From contig JBBDMS010000067.1 in assembly GCA_040878185.1 (NCBI GenBank), positions 1 to 46,434 on the forward strand: a stretch of 46,434 nt of DNA, in the 5' to 3' direction. The notes below the pieces were generated by a model. The model searched no databases. It was not told the origin of the DNA and saw only the letters and a program-made list of their open reading frames with translations. Shown in pieces: positions 35,375 to 44,000 of this stretch; positions within the stretch are counted from its first letter, which is position 1, and each line of letters starts with the position of its first letter. A program made the translations under genes and the position numbers. The stretch is from JAWXBK01 sp040878185. Its GTDB lineage: Bacteria; Pseudomonadota; Alphaproteobacteria; Dongiales; Dongiaceae.

Positions 35375-35403
35375 CAGATCGACGGCCACAAGGAGCATTC
35401 ATC

Positions 35404-35871
35404 ATGGCTATCGACATCGGCATCGACGCGAAGGACCGCAAGGCGATCGCGGACGGGCTCTCGCATCTCTTGGCGGACACCTACACGCTCTATCTCAAGA
35501 CGCACAATTTTCATTGGAACGTGACCGGTCCAATGTTCAATACACTGCATCTGATGTTCGAGCAGCAGTACAACGAACTCGCGCTGGCGGTGGACACCAT
35601 CGCCGAGCGGATTCGCGCGCTCGGTCATCCGGCACCGGGCTCGTATAAGGATTTCAGCAAGCTTTCGTCGATCAAGGAAGCAGCCGGCGTGCCCGAAGCG
35701 AAGGTCATGATCAAGCAGCTCGTCGAGGGTCAGGAAGCCGTCGCCCGGACCGCGCGCAAGGTCTTCCCGGTTGCCGAGAAAGCCGAGGACGAGCCGACCT
35801 GCGATCTGCTCACGCAGCGCATGCAGATCCACGAAAAGACCGCCTGGATGCTCCGTAGCATGCTGCAATAG
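35404..35871 (+). CDS. dps: DNA starvation/stationary-phase protection protein Dps
   Basis: 155 residues of the Dps/ferritin fold. The ferroxidase region is LYLKTHNFHWNVTGPMFNTL then HLMFEQQYNELALAVDTIAE (His37, His49 and the acidic pair), where Fe(II) is oxidised with hydrogen peroxide; dodecamers bind DNA in the cytoplasm. AAGGAG lies 8 bases before ATG 35404. It is just after the EF-G-like gene and before msrP, with a promoter of its own, consistent with an oxidative-stress neighbourhood. Confidence 0.95.
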   Translation: MAIDIGIDAKDRKAIADGLSHLLADTYTLYLKTHNFHWNVTGPMFNTLHLMFEQQYNELALAVDTIAERIRALGHPAPGSYKDFSKLSSIKEAAGVPEAKVMIKQLVEGQEAVARTARKVFPVAEKAEDEPTCDLLTQRMQIHEKTAWMLRSMLQ

Positions 35872-35983
35872 CGCGGTTTTCCGCCCTTCACCCGCTATTG
35901 ATCGGGGCGTGCGCGTGAGTTGATTTGCGTTGCCGCCCGCTCGTCCCTAGTTGGGATGATCGGGACACGGATCGGAGGCGGCA

Positions 35984-36952
35984 ATGTATGTACGCAGGAA
36001 ACGCGGCTGGGAGCTGCCGGAAAGCGCGGCGACGCCGGAGGCCGTCTGGCACGACCGGCGCAATCTGCTGAAAGCGATGGCGGTCGGGCCGCTGCTGTTG
36101 GGCGGCGGCTCGCTGATCCGGCCGCGCCATGCGTTCGCCGTCGATGATCCGACCGTCGATCTTTATCCGGCGATGCGGAACGAGCGCTACATGCTCGATC
36201 GTCCGGTCACCGAAGAATCCTGGGCGACGACCTACAATAATTACTACGAGTTCGGCGGGAGCAAGGACGTGGTCGATGCCGCGCAGTCCTTGCAGACCCG
36301 GCCCTGGACGGTGGTGATCGACGGACTGGTCGAGGAAGAAAAGACCGTCGACATCGATACGCTGATCCGCGCCATGCCGCTGGAAGAGCGGCTCTACCGT
36401 CATCGCTGTGTCGAGGCCTGGTCGATGGCGGTGCCCTGGACCGGCTTTCCGCTGCAGGCGCTGGTCGAGTACGCGCGGCCGCTGGGCGATGCGAAATATA
36501 TCGTCATGGAAACCTTCCTCGACGAGGCGATGGCGCCGGAGCAGAGCACGCCCTGGTATCCCTGGCCTTATGTCGAAGGGCTGACGATGGCCGAGGCGAC
36601 GAACGAACTCGCCTTCATGGTCACCGGCATCTACGGCAAGCCGCTGCCGAACCAGAACGGCGCGCCGCTGCGCCTCGCCGTGCCGTGGAAATACGGATTC
36701 AAGTCGATCAAGTCGATCGTGCGCTTTACCTTTGCGGACGAGCGGCCGCGCGGTTTCTGGGAAGCGCTGCAGGATTCTGAATACGGATTCTGGGCAAACG
36801 TGAACCCGGAAGTGTCCCACCCGCGCTGGAGCCAGGCGAGCGAACGCGTGCTCGGCAGCGACGAACGCGTGCCGACCTTGCTATTCAACGGCTACGCTGA
36901 ATATGTCGCGCCGATCTACGAAGGGCTCGAGGACGAACCGCTCTGGATGTAG
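35984..36952 (+). CDS. msrP: Protein-methionine-sulfoxide reductase catalytic subunit (molybdoenzyme)
   Basis: 322 residues of the YedY/MsrP family. A twin-arginine signal is HDRRNLLKAMAVGPLLLGGG (Arg25, Arg26), so it is folded with Moco before export to the periplasm by Tat. The molybdenum ligand Cys142 is in LYRHRCVEAWSMAVPW, and GFKSIKSIVRFTFADERPRG ends the core. It repairs oxidised Met in envelope proteins. The heme-b membrane partner MsrQ is normally adjacent but is not downstream here (36953-37014 has no frame), so electrons may come from an msrQ elsewhere. A GGAGG site lies 6 bases upstream. Confidence 0.95.
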   Translation: MYVRRKRGWELPESAATPEAVWHDRRNLLKAMAVGPLLLGGGSLIRPRHAFAVDDPTVDLYPAMRNERYMLDRPVTEESWATTYNNYYEFGGSKDVVDAAQSLQTRPWTVVIDGLVEEEKTVDIDTLIRAMPLEERLYRHRCVEAWSMAVPWTGFPLQALVEYARPLGDAKYIVMETFLDEAMAPEQSTPWYPWPYVEGLTMAEATNELAFMVTGIYGKPLPNQNGAPLRLAVPWKYGFKSIKSIVRFTFADERPRGFWEALQDSEYGFWANVNPEVSHPRWSQASERVLGSDERVPTLLFNGYAEYVAPIYEGLEDEPLWM

Positions 36953-37014
36953 CGCTCGGTGATCAGCGCTCGGTCCTGCCGTCGCGAATTCGGCGCCAGA
37001 ACTGAAGCGTGCCT

Positions 37015-37260
37015 CTAGTCGATCCCGAGGATCGCCTTCGCTTCCGCCAGCGCCGCGACCGAGCCGTCATGGTCGCCGACCGCATGCAGCGCCTCGCCTT
37101 CGGCGCGCAGCCGCTCGACGTCGGCAAGCTGATCGGCGGTCAGATCGGGGCTCATCGCGAGCGCCGCATCGATGTCGGCCATGTCCATCGGACACTGGGC
37201 CGCATAGGCCGGCAGGCTGACGGCGAGGGCGAAAACCGCGGCCAGAACAAACTTCTTCAT
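37015..37260 (-). CDS. Small secreted protein, unknown function
   Basis: 81 residues. Signal peptide MKKFVLAAVFALAVSLPAYA followed by AQCPMD; mature part about 61 residues, helical and acidic (DLTADQLADVERLRAEGEAL then HAVGDHDGSVAALAEAKAIL). One Cys remains in the mature part. A GGAGG ribosome site is 6 bases before ATG 37260. It is the last gene on the minus strand before the candidate RNA. No family recognised. Confidence 0.75.
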   Translation of the reverse strand: MKKFVLAAVFALAVSLPAYAAQCPMDMADIDAALAMSPDLTADQLADVERLRAEGEALHAVGDHDGSVAALAEAKAILGID

Positions 37261-37404
37261 CGGGAACCTCCATCGGTACGGGCCGATAGGGTCATTCTAG
37301 GGCTGCTCTCGGCTGTCATTCCATGGGGCTGGCCATGGGCCGGCCGGGTCGAGATCGCCGGGTGGACGGCGGAATGCCGGGATTTCGGTGAATTTCGGGA
37401 TTGT

Positions 37405-37440
37405 AGAAAAGAAGAGGCCGGGAACTCGAGGTTCCCGGCC
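37405..37440 (-). terminator. Intrinsic terminator of the candidate RNA
   Basis: Ten-base perfect stem GGCCGGGAAC / GTTCCCGGCC with a five-base loop, followed on the minus strand by TCTTCTTTTCT. The plus strand has no T tract, so direction is clear. Confidence 0.8.
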
Positions 37441-37585
37441 CAAGTCAAACAGGGAGGCTTCACGTCTGGGAGACGTAGGGTCCGAAGACCCCTCTTCAGG
37501 CCTTGCGCCCGAAGACTCGGTCGACGCCGTGGCGCCGGAACTCTTTGCTGCAACGCAGCACAAAGGGAAGATAGTCCCGGGCTGC
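37405..37585 (-). ncRNA. Candidate structured RNA ending in an intrinsic terminator
   Basis: About 180 bases with no convincing coding frame. On the minus strand they form, in order, hairpins at 37565-37543 (GCTGC/GCAGC), 37520-37509 (CCGA/TCGG), 37491-37478 (GGGTC-TTCG-GACCC, a cUUCGg tetraloop, which favours this strand), 37476-37462 (ACGTCT/AGACGT) and the terminator. An extended -10, TGGTATACC (37595-37587), would start it near 37580. It could be a small RNA of 6S-like length, or simply the 3' untranslated end of trxB-lysR mRNA. I cannot match it to a known family; ends are approximate. Confidence 0.4.
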
Positions 37586-37613
37586 CGGTATACCAGAGTC
37601 AAAAGGTCATTGG

Positions 37614-37655
37614 AGCCATGCGATTAGCGCATGGCTTTGCCATATTGCTGCAATA
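37614..37655. repeat. Nine-pair hairpin and 13-bp palindrome downstream of lysR
   Basis: AGCCATGCG/CGCATGGCT with a five-base loop (37614-37636) and the odd palindrome TATTGCTGCAATA (37643-37655). The hairpin lacks a T tract on either side and is unlikely to be a simple terminator; the palindrome could be a regulator site for the candidate RNA. Confidence 0.5.
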
Positions 37656-37674
37656 ACAAATAAGTAGGGGGAAC

Positions 37675-38574
37675 CTAACCGTGCGTTTCGGCGACCTTGC
37701 GCAGCAGGAAATCGCGGAAAACGTGAACCCGCTTGGAATTCCGCAGCTCCTCCGGATACACGAAGTAGGCGTCGATTCGCGGCCCCTCGAGCTCCGGGAG
37801 GACCCGAACCACCTCCCGCGAGCTGTTCGCGACATACTCCGGCATGCCGGCGACCCCGATCCCGCTCTCGACCGCCCGCAGGATGGCGTAGACGTTGTTC
37901 ACCATCAGCAGGGGGTGCCGGGGGCGCTGTTCGCGCCCGCCCACCTTGAGCAGCCAGTCCAGATTGGCGAAGGGCGGGCGGCCGCTGACATCCCCGAACA
38001 CCACGATCCGGTGCCGGTCGAGGTCCTCGGCCGTGCGCGGCATCCCGTGCCGCTCGATGTAACGCGGCGCCGCATAGACATAGACATGCACCGTCATCAG
38101 ATGGCGCTGGATCAGCTCGGGCTGACGCGGCGGTGCCATGCGGATGGCGACATCGGCCTCGCGCATGGACAAATCGAGTTCCCGATCCTCGAGCAATAGC
38201 TCGACCGAGATATCGGGATAGAGCTCGAGGAATTCGTGGATGCGCGGCGTCAGCCAGGTCGAACCGAGCGCGACCGTCGCGGTCACCTTGAGCGAGCCCT
38301 TCGGCCGGTCCTTGGTTTCCGCCAGCTGTACTTCGGCCATCGCCAGCTTGGCGAACACGTCATGCACGGTGCGATAGAGCAGCTCGCCCTGTTCGGTGAG
38401 GATCAGGCCGCGCGCATGACGATGGAACAACGGCACCTTGAGCGTGGTTTCAAGCGCGCTGACCTGCCGGCTCACCGCCGACTGCGAGAGCTTCAGCACG
38501 TCGCCCGCATGGGTGAAGCTGCCAGCCTCGGCGACGGCGTGAAAGACCCGCAGCTTGTCCCAATCGAGCGCCAT
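37675..38574 (-). CDS. LysR-family transcriptional regulator (GcvA-like)
   Basis: 299 residues. N-terminal winged helix: MALDWDKLRVFHAVAEAGSF, then THAGDVLKLSQSAVSRQVSA; effector domain begins near KGSLKVTATVALGSTWLTPR. It follows trxB by 29 bases in the same direction. In many alphaproteobacteria a LysR gene sits after trxB. Inducer and targets are unknown. An open frame extending to 39756 overlaps trxB and is a shadow. Confidence 0.92.
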   Translation of the reverse strand: MALDWDKLRVFHAVAEAGSFTHAGDVLKLSQSAVSRQVSALETTLKVPLFHRHARGLILTEQGELLYRTVHDVFAKLAMAEVQLAETKDRPKGSLKVTATVALGSTWLTPRIHEFLELYPDISVELLLEDRELDLSMREADVAIRMAPPRQPELIQRHLMTVHVYVYAAPRYIERHGMPRTAEDLDRHRIVVFGDVSGRPPFANLDWLLKVGGREQRPRHPLLMVNNVYAILRAVESGIGVAGMPEYVANSSREVVRVLPELEGPRIDAYFVYPEELRNSKRVHVFRDFLLRKVAETHG

Positions 38575-38603
38575 GTGGATTGTCCCCGTGAGGCGGATCC
38601 GCG

Positions 38604-39572
38604 TTACTCCGCGGCCGCCGCCTCCAGGCGTTCGTCTGCGGCGAGAAACTTTTCGGCTTCGAGTGCCGCCATGCATCCCATGCCGGCCGCCGTCACGGCC
38701 TGACGGAATATCTTGTCCTTGACGTCGCCCGCGGCGAACACGCCGTGGATCGAGGTTTTCGTGCTGTCCGGCGCGGTGGCGATGTAACCCTCGCCGTCCA
38801 TGTCGAGCTGGCCCTTGAACAGCGCCGTCGCCGGATCGTGACCGATCGCGACGAAGACGCCGTCTGTGGGCACCGTTGTCTTTTCGCCGGTCTTCACGTT
38901 GCGCAGCGCAACGCCGGTGACGACGGCCGGTTCGCCGCCGCCGAGAATCTCGTCGACCACATTGTCCCAGATGACCGTGATCTTCGGATGCTTGAACAAG
39001 CGCTCCTGCATGATCTTTTCGGCGCGCAGTTCGCTGCGCCGATGCACCAGCGTGACCCTGGTCGCGTGATTGGTCAGATAAATCGCTTCTTCGACCGCGG
39101 TGTTGCCGCCGCCGACCACCACGACTTCCTTGCCACGGAAGAAAAACCCGTCGCAGGTCGCGCAGGCCGAAACACCGAAGCCGCGATATTTGTCTTCGCT
39201 CGGCAGGCCGAGCCAGCGCGCCTGTGCGCCGGTGCAGATGATCAGCGTATCGGCCTCGTAGACGTCGCCGCTGTCGCAGGTCGCGCGGAACGGCCGGCGC
39301 GACAGATCGACCTCGATCGCCACATCGGAAATAAGCGTGGTGCCGACATGAGCGGCTTGCGCGCGCATCTGCTCCATGAGCCACGGCCCCTGGATCGTGG
39401 CGGCGAAGCCGGGATAATTCTCGACGTCGGTCGTGATCATGAGCTGACCGCCGGGCTGGATGCCCTCGATCATGATCGGATGTAGATTGGCCCGCGCGGC
39501 ATAGATGGCGGCGGTATATCCCGCCGGACCCGCACCGATGATGAGCGCCTTGCTGCGCTGCCTGTTCGCCAT
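38604..39572 (-). CDS. trxB: Thioredoxin-disulfide reductase
   Basis: Flavoenzyme that reduces thioredoxin with NADPH in the cytoplasm. 322 residues. FAD site ALIIGAGPAGYTAAIYAARA; redox pair Cys137-Ala-Thr-Cys140 (GVSACATCDGFFF); NADPH site VVVVGGGNTAVEEAIYLTNH, then VTLVHRRSELRA; FAD end GVFAAGDVKDKIFRQAVTAA. ATG 39572 opens MANRQRSKALIIGAG; the longer open frame has no homology. A TTGTCG-TATCTT promoter lies upstream. Confidence 0.97.
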   Translation of the reverse strand: MANRQRSKALIIGAGPAGYTAAIYAARANLHPIMIEGIQPGGQLMITTDVENYPGFAATIQGPWLMEQMRAQAAHVGTTLISDVAIEVDLSRRPFRATCDSGDVYEADTLIICTGAQARWLGLPSEDKYRGFGVSACATCDGFFFRGKEVVVVGGGNTAVEEAIYLTNHATRVTLVHRRSELRAEKIMQERLFKHPKITVIWDNVVDEILGGGEPAVVTGVALRNVKTGEKTTVPTDGVFVAIGHDPATALFKGQLDMDGEGYIATAPDSTKTSIHGVFAAGDVKDKIFRQAVTAAGMGCMAALEAEKFLAADERLEAAAAE

Positions 39573-39620
39573 GGTCGCGGCCCCGCCCGCTCGTCCGGTA
39601 AAAATTTCTTGTCGCACCGC

Positions 39621-39649
39621 AAGATAGAGATTGGCCCCCGGGGCGACAA
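39621..39649 (-). promoter_or_regulatory. Promoter of trxB-lysR
   Basis: On the minus strand TTGTCG (39649-39644) and TATCTT (39626-39621) are exactly 17 bases apart, giving a leader of about 40 bases. Confidence 0.5.
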
Positions 39650-39832
39650 GGATTGGCCCGCCGGAACGGCGCATTTGCGGGCTTTCGGCACGGTTCGATC
39701 GATGAAGGCGGGCGTTCGGGCGGTTGGCAGGGTGCGGGGCCCCGATTCGGTCCCAAGGATCGGGCGCGCCGGCTGCCGGCGGCCCGATCCCGTCATTCCG
39801 GCGCCTGCATTGCGATCCGTCGAATTGGGTAC

Positions 39833-39860
39833 TTGTGGCGCCGTCAATGCGCAATATAAT
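39833..39860 (+). promoter_or_regulatory. Promoter of the Lrp/AsnC gene
   Basis: A perfect TATAAT (39855-39860) with TTGTGG (39833-39838) 16 bases upstream; leader about 32 bases. Lrp-type genes often bind their own promoters; no clear operator symmetry was seen. Confidence 0.6.
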
Positions 39861-39898
39861 TACCGATATCCACCCCAACCGAACGATCGGCGGCCTCC

Positions 39899-40375
39899 AT
39901 GCGGCGCTCCAAACTCGACACCATCGACCGGCGAATTCTGCGCGATCTGCAGGATGACGGTCGCATGACCAATGTCGAGCTGGCACGCCGCGCCGGGATT
40001 TCCGCACCCCCCTGCCTGCGTCGGGTGCGCGCGCTGGAGAAGGCCGGCTACATCAGGGGCTACCACGCCGATCTCAACGGCGAGGCGCTCGGCTTCAACG
40101 TGACGGTGTTCGCACAGGTCGGACTGGCGAGCCAGGCCGAGCAGGATCTCAAGGCGTTCGAGGCGCTGATCGCGTCATGGCCGGAAGTCCGCGAGTGCAA
40201 CATGCTCGCCGGCGAGACCGATTTCCTGCTGAAGATCGTCGCGCATGACTGGGACGCCTATCAGCGATTCCTGACGACCAAGCTGACCGCCGCGCCGAAC
40301 GTCACCCATGTCAAATCGGCGCTCGCCATTCGCACGGCAAAATCGGTGCCGGGCGTGCCGATTGACGCCAGCTAG
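39899..40375 (+). CDS. Lrp/AsnC-family transcriptional regulator
   Basis: 158 residues. The HTH is LDTIDRRILRDLQDDGRMTN, then VELARRAGISAPPCLRRVRA; the C-terminal RAM (AsnC effector) domain runs from about 70 to 150 with GYHADLNGEALGFNVTVFAQ and ECNMLAGETDFLLKIVAHD. These bind amino acids and assemble as octamers. It is divergent from trxB and convergent with greA. Target genes unknown. Confidence 0.94.
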   Translation: MRRSKLDTIDRRILRDLQDDGRMTNVELARRAGISAPPCLRRVRALEKAGYIRGYHADLNGEALGFNVTVFAQVGLASQAEQDLKAFEALIASWPEVRECNMLAGETDFLLKIVAHDWDAYQRFLTTKLTAAPNVTHVKSALAIRTAKSVPGVPIDAS

Positions 40376-40436
40376 AAGAGCCTCAAAGAGCGATGGATTC
40401 GGGGCCGCCAGCGCGGCGGCGGGTAGCGCGCTGCGC

Positions 40437-40910
40437 CTAGCGGTATTGGACTTTCACGACCTCGTAGGATTTCGAGCCGGAGGGCGTCGTCACCTCGACG
40501 CTGTCGCCGACGGTCTTGCCGATCAGCGCGCGCGCGAGCGGCGACGAAACCGACAGCCGCTTCGCCGCGATGTCGGATTCGTCCGGGCCGACGATCTGAT
40601 AGCTCGCCTTCTCGTCGGTGTCCTCGTCGACCAGCGTGACGGTCGCGCCGAATTTGACGTCCTTCCCGGACAGCTTGCTCGGATCGATCACCTCGGCGCG
40701 CGCGATCTTGTCCTCGAGTTCGCCGACGCGACCCTCGATGAAGCTCTGGCGCTCGCGCGCAGCATGATACTCGGCGTTCTCCGAGAGATCGCCGTGATCG
40801 CGCGCTTCCGCGATCGCCCGGATGATCGCCGGCCGTTCCACGGTCTTGAGATGACGCAACTCTTCTTCCAGGCGGGCGTAGCCGTCCGCCGTCATCGGAA
40901 TCTTGTTCAT
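40437..40910 (-). CDS. greA: Transcription elongation factor GreA
   Basis: Rescues backtracked RNA polymerase by stimulating transcript cleavage. 157 residues: the N-terminal coiled coil MNKIPMTADGYARLEEELRH, then EARDHGDLSENAEYHAARER with the acidic Asp/Glu tip residues, and the C-terminal FKBP-like domain ending GDSVEVTTPSGSKSYEVVKV. ATG 40910 is used; an upstream in-frame extension lies over the carB terminator. It follows carB after an intrinsic terminator and so is probably independent or fed by readthrough. Confidence 0.97.
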   Translation of the reverse strand: MNKIPMTADGYARLEEELRHLKTVERPAIIRAIAEARDHGDLSENAEYHAARERQSFIEGRVGELEDKIARAEVIDPSKLSGKDVKFGATVTLVDEDTDEKASYQIVGPDESDIAAKRLSVSSPLARALIGKTVGDSVEVTTPSGSKSYEVVKVQYR

Positions 40911-40956
40911 GGTCGATCCACCCTGTCCCCGCGGCAGCGAAGGCCTCGTTCGGGAC

Positions 40957-40998
40957 AAAAAAAACCGCCCGGCCACCCTCTCGGGCCGACCGGCGGGT
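40957..40998 (-). terminator. Intrinsic terminator of carB
   Basis: Minus-strand hairpin CCGCC...CGGCC / GGCCGGGCGG with a small bulge, followed by eight T. It sits between carB stop and greA start. Confidence 0.85.
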
Positions 40999-41003
40999 AC
41001 CGT

Positions 41004-44000
41004 TCAGACCCGTGTAAAATAGGCCTGCAGCGGCATCACTTCAAGCGGGCGGGCGGCAAGGGCGGCAATGGCCGCGACGGCGGCCCGGGCCCCGGAGACC
41101 GTGGTGTAATAGGGGATCGAGGCCCGGAGCGTGGTCTCCCGGATCGCGAAGCTGTCGGCGATCGCCTGGGCGCCCTCGGTCGTATTGAACACCAGCGCGA
41201 TCTCGCCGTTTTTCATCGCATCGACCACATGGGGGCGGCCTTCCAGCACCTTGTTGATGCGGACGACCGGCAGGCCCGCCGCGCGCAGGTACGCAGCCGT
41301 GCCTTCGGTTGCGAGCAGGCGGAAGCCGCGCGCGGCGAGCTGCCGGCAGAGCGGCACCATGGCCGGCTTGTCGCGATCCTTGATCGAGATGAATACCGTG
41401 CCCTTCGACGGCAGCACGACGCCGGCGCCGAGCTGCGATTTGGCGAAGGCCATCGCGAAGTCGCGATCGATGCCCATGACCTCGCCGGTCGATTTCATTT
41501 CAGGACCGAGGATCACATCGACGCCGGGGAAGCGTGCGAAGGGGAAGACCGATTCCTTGACCGCCACATGCGCGCTGTTCGCCGGCTGGCGCGTCCAGTG
41601 CGCGGCCAGCTTCTCGCCGGCCATGATGCGGGCTGCGATCTTGGCGATCGGCCGCCCGGTCGCTTTCGCGACGAACGGCACAGTGCGGCTCGCGCGCGGA
41701 TTGACCTCGAGCACATAGATCTCGCCGTTCTTGACCGCAAGCTGCGCGTTCATCAGCCCGACCACGTTGAGCGCGCGCGCCATCGCAACGGTCTGCCGCT
41801 CGATTTCGGCGACGATGCGCGGATCGAGCGAATAAGGCGGCAGCGCGCAGGCTGAATCGCCGGAATGAATGCCCGCTTCCTCGATATGTTCCATGATCCC
41901 GGCGATCTGCACGTCGGTGCCGTCGGCGACCGCGTCGATGTCGACCTCGATCGCATCCTGCAGATAGGAATCGATGAGCACCGGGCTCTTGCCGGAAACC
42001 CGCACCGCGTTGTTCATGTAGCGGCGCAGGCCGGCGACATCGTGCACGATCTCCATCGCGCGCCCGCCCAGCACGTAGGAAGGCCGGATCACCACCGGGA
42101 AACCGATCGTCGCGGCGATGCGCTCGGCTTCTTCGGTCGACCGCGCGATGCCGTTCTTTGGCTGTTTCAGCCCGAGCCTTTCGAGCAAGGCCTGGAACCG
42201 CTCGCGGTCCTCGGCGAGGTCAATCGCATCCGGTGCGGTCCCGAGAATGGGAATGCCGGCCGCTTCGAGCGCGCCGGCGAGCTTGAGCGGCGTCTGGCCG
42301 CCGAACTGCACGATGACGCCCATCAGTGTGCCGCGCGACTGTTCGACGCGCGCGATCTCGATCACGTCCTCGGCGGTCAGCGGCTCGAAATAGAGCCGGT
42401 CGGAGGTGTCGTAGTCGGTCGAGACTGTTTCGGGGTTGCAGTTGACCATGATGGTCTCGATGCCGGCATCGCGCAGCGCGTACGCGGCATGGACGCAGCA
42501 ATAATCGAACTCGATGCCCTGGCCGATACGGTTCGGACCGCCGCCGAGGATCATCACCTTGCGCCGATCGCTGGGTGCTGCCTCGCATTCGGGCGGCATG
42601 TCGCTGCCGCCTTCGTAGCAGCCATACATATAAGACGTCGCCGAGGCGAACTCGGCCGCACAGGTGTCGATCCGCTTGTAGACCGGATGAACGTTGGCCG
42701 CGCGCCGGGCGGCCGCGACCTCCGCTTCTTCCTTGCCGGTCAGTTCGGCGAGCCGCGCATCGGAGAAGCCGCGCCGCTTCAGCCGGCGCAGCGCCGTCGC
42801 GTCGTCGGGCAGGCCGTCGCTGCGCAACCCGACTTCGGTCGCGACGATCGCCTGGATCTCGCGCAGGAACCAGGGATCGTAATGGCAGATCGCGTGGATT
42901 TCCTCGACCGTGAGGCCGTAGCGAAAGGCGTCGGCAATCACCAGCAGCCGGTCCGGCGTGGCGCGGCCGAGGCGTGAACGCACCGAACCTGCATCGCAAT
43001 CCTCGACCTCGTTGAAGCCGGTCAGGCCGGTTTCCATCGAGCGCAGCGCTTTCTGCACCGATTCCTGAAAGCTGCGGCCGATCGACATCGCCTCGCCGAC
43101 CGATTTCATCGCGGTCGAGAGGATCGGTTCGGCGCCGGGGAACTTCTCGAAGGTGAAGCGCGGCATCTTGACCACGACATAGTCGATGGTCGGTTCGAAC
43201 GAGGCCGGCGTCACCTTCGTGATGTCGTTCGCCAGTTCGTCGAGCGTATAGCCGACGGCGAGCTTCGCTGCGATCTTCGCGATCGGGAAACCGGTTGCCT
43301 TCGAGGCGAGCGCCGACGAGCGCGACACGCGCGGGTTCATCTCGATGACCACCAGCCGTCCGTCGGCGGGGTTGACGGCGAACTGCACGTTCGAACCGCC
43401 AGTATCGACGCCGATCTCGCGCAGGACCGCGATCGAGGCGTTGCGCATGATCTGATATTCTTTATCGGTCAGCGTCAGCGCCGGCGCCACGGTGACGCTG
43501 TCGCCGGTATGCACGCCCATCGGGTCGACGTTCTCGATCGAGCAGATGATGATGCAGTTGTCGGCGCGGTCGCGCACGACCTCCATCTCGAATTCTTTCC
43601 AGCCGAGCACCGATTCTTCGATCAGGATTTCGGCAACCGGCGACAGCCTGAGCCCGTTCGCCACGATGTTGCGGAATTCCTCGATGTTGAATGCGATGCC
43701 GCCGCCGGTGCCGCCGAGCGTGTACGAGGGCCGGATGACCAGCGGCAGGCCGATCGAATCCAGCGCCAGTTCGGCTTCTTCCGGCGTATGCGCGATCTGG
43801 CTCTTCGGGCTTTCGAGACCGATCCGGTCCATCGCCTGGCGGAACTTGAGACGATCCTCGGCCATCTCAATCGCCTCGGCGTTGGCGCCGATCAGTTCGA
43901 CGCCATATTTCGCGAGCCTGCCGTCGCGATGCAGCGCCATCGCGGTGTTGAGCGCGGTCTGCCCGCCCATCGTCGGCAGCAGCGCGTCGGGCTTTTCCTT

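Larger units (their letters stand above)
37261..37674. other. Intergenic region between the small secreted-protein gene and lysR
   Basis: A gap of 414 bases without a convincing coding frame. It holds, from right to left on the minus strand, a 13-bp palindrome and a nine-pair hairpin, a TATACC extended -10, four further hairpins and an intrinsic terminator. The part from 37261 to 37404 shows only the ribosome site and probable promoter space of the small secreted-protein gene. Confidence 0.6.
39573..39898. other. Divergent regulatory region between trxB and the Lrp/AsnC gene
   Basis: 326 bases with no credible gene. A minus-strand promoter for trxB and a plus-strand promoter for the Lrp gene lie at the two ends; the middle (about 39650-39830) is GC-rich and shows nothing recognisable. 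Confidence 0.6.

Noticed and set aside
33575..35398. A 607-codon minus-strand frame opposite the EF-G-like gene
   Set aside because: Antisense shadow with Arg/His-rich composition.
37675..39756. An apparent 693-residue fusion of trxB-like DNA with LysR
   Set aside because: The upstream part is trxB read in the wrong frame; LysR homology begins at ATG 38574 and trxB is intact in its own frame.
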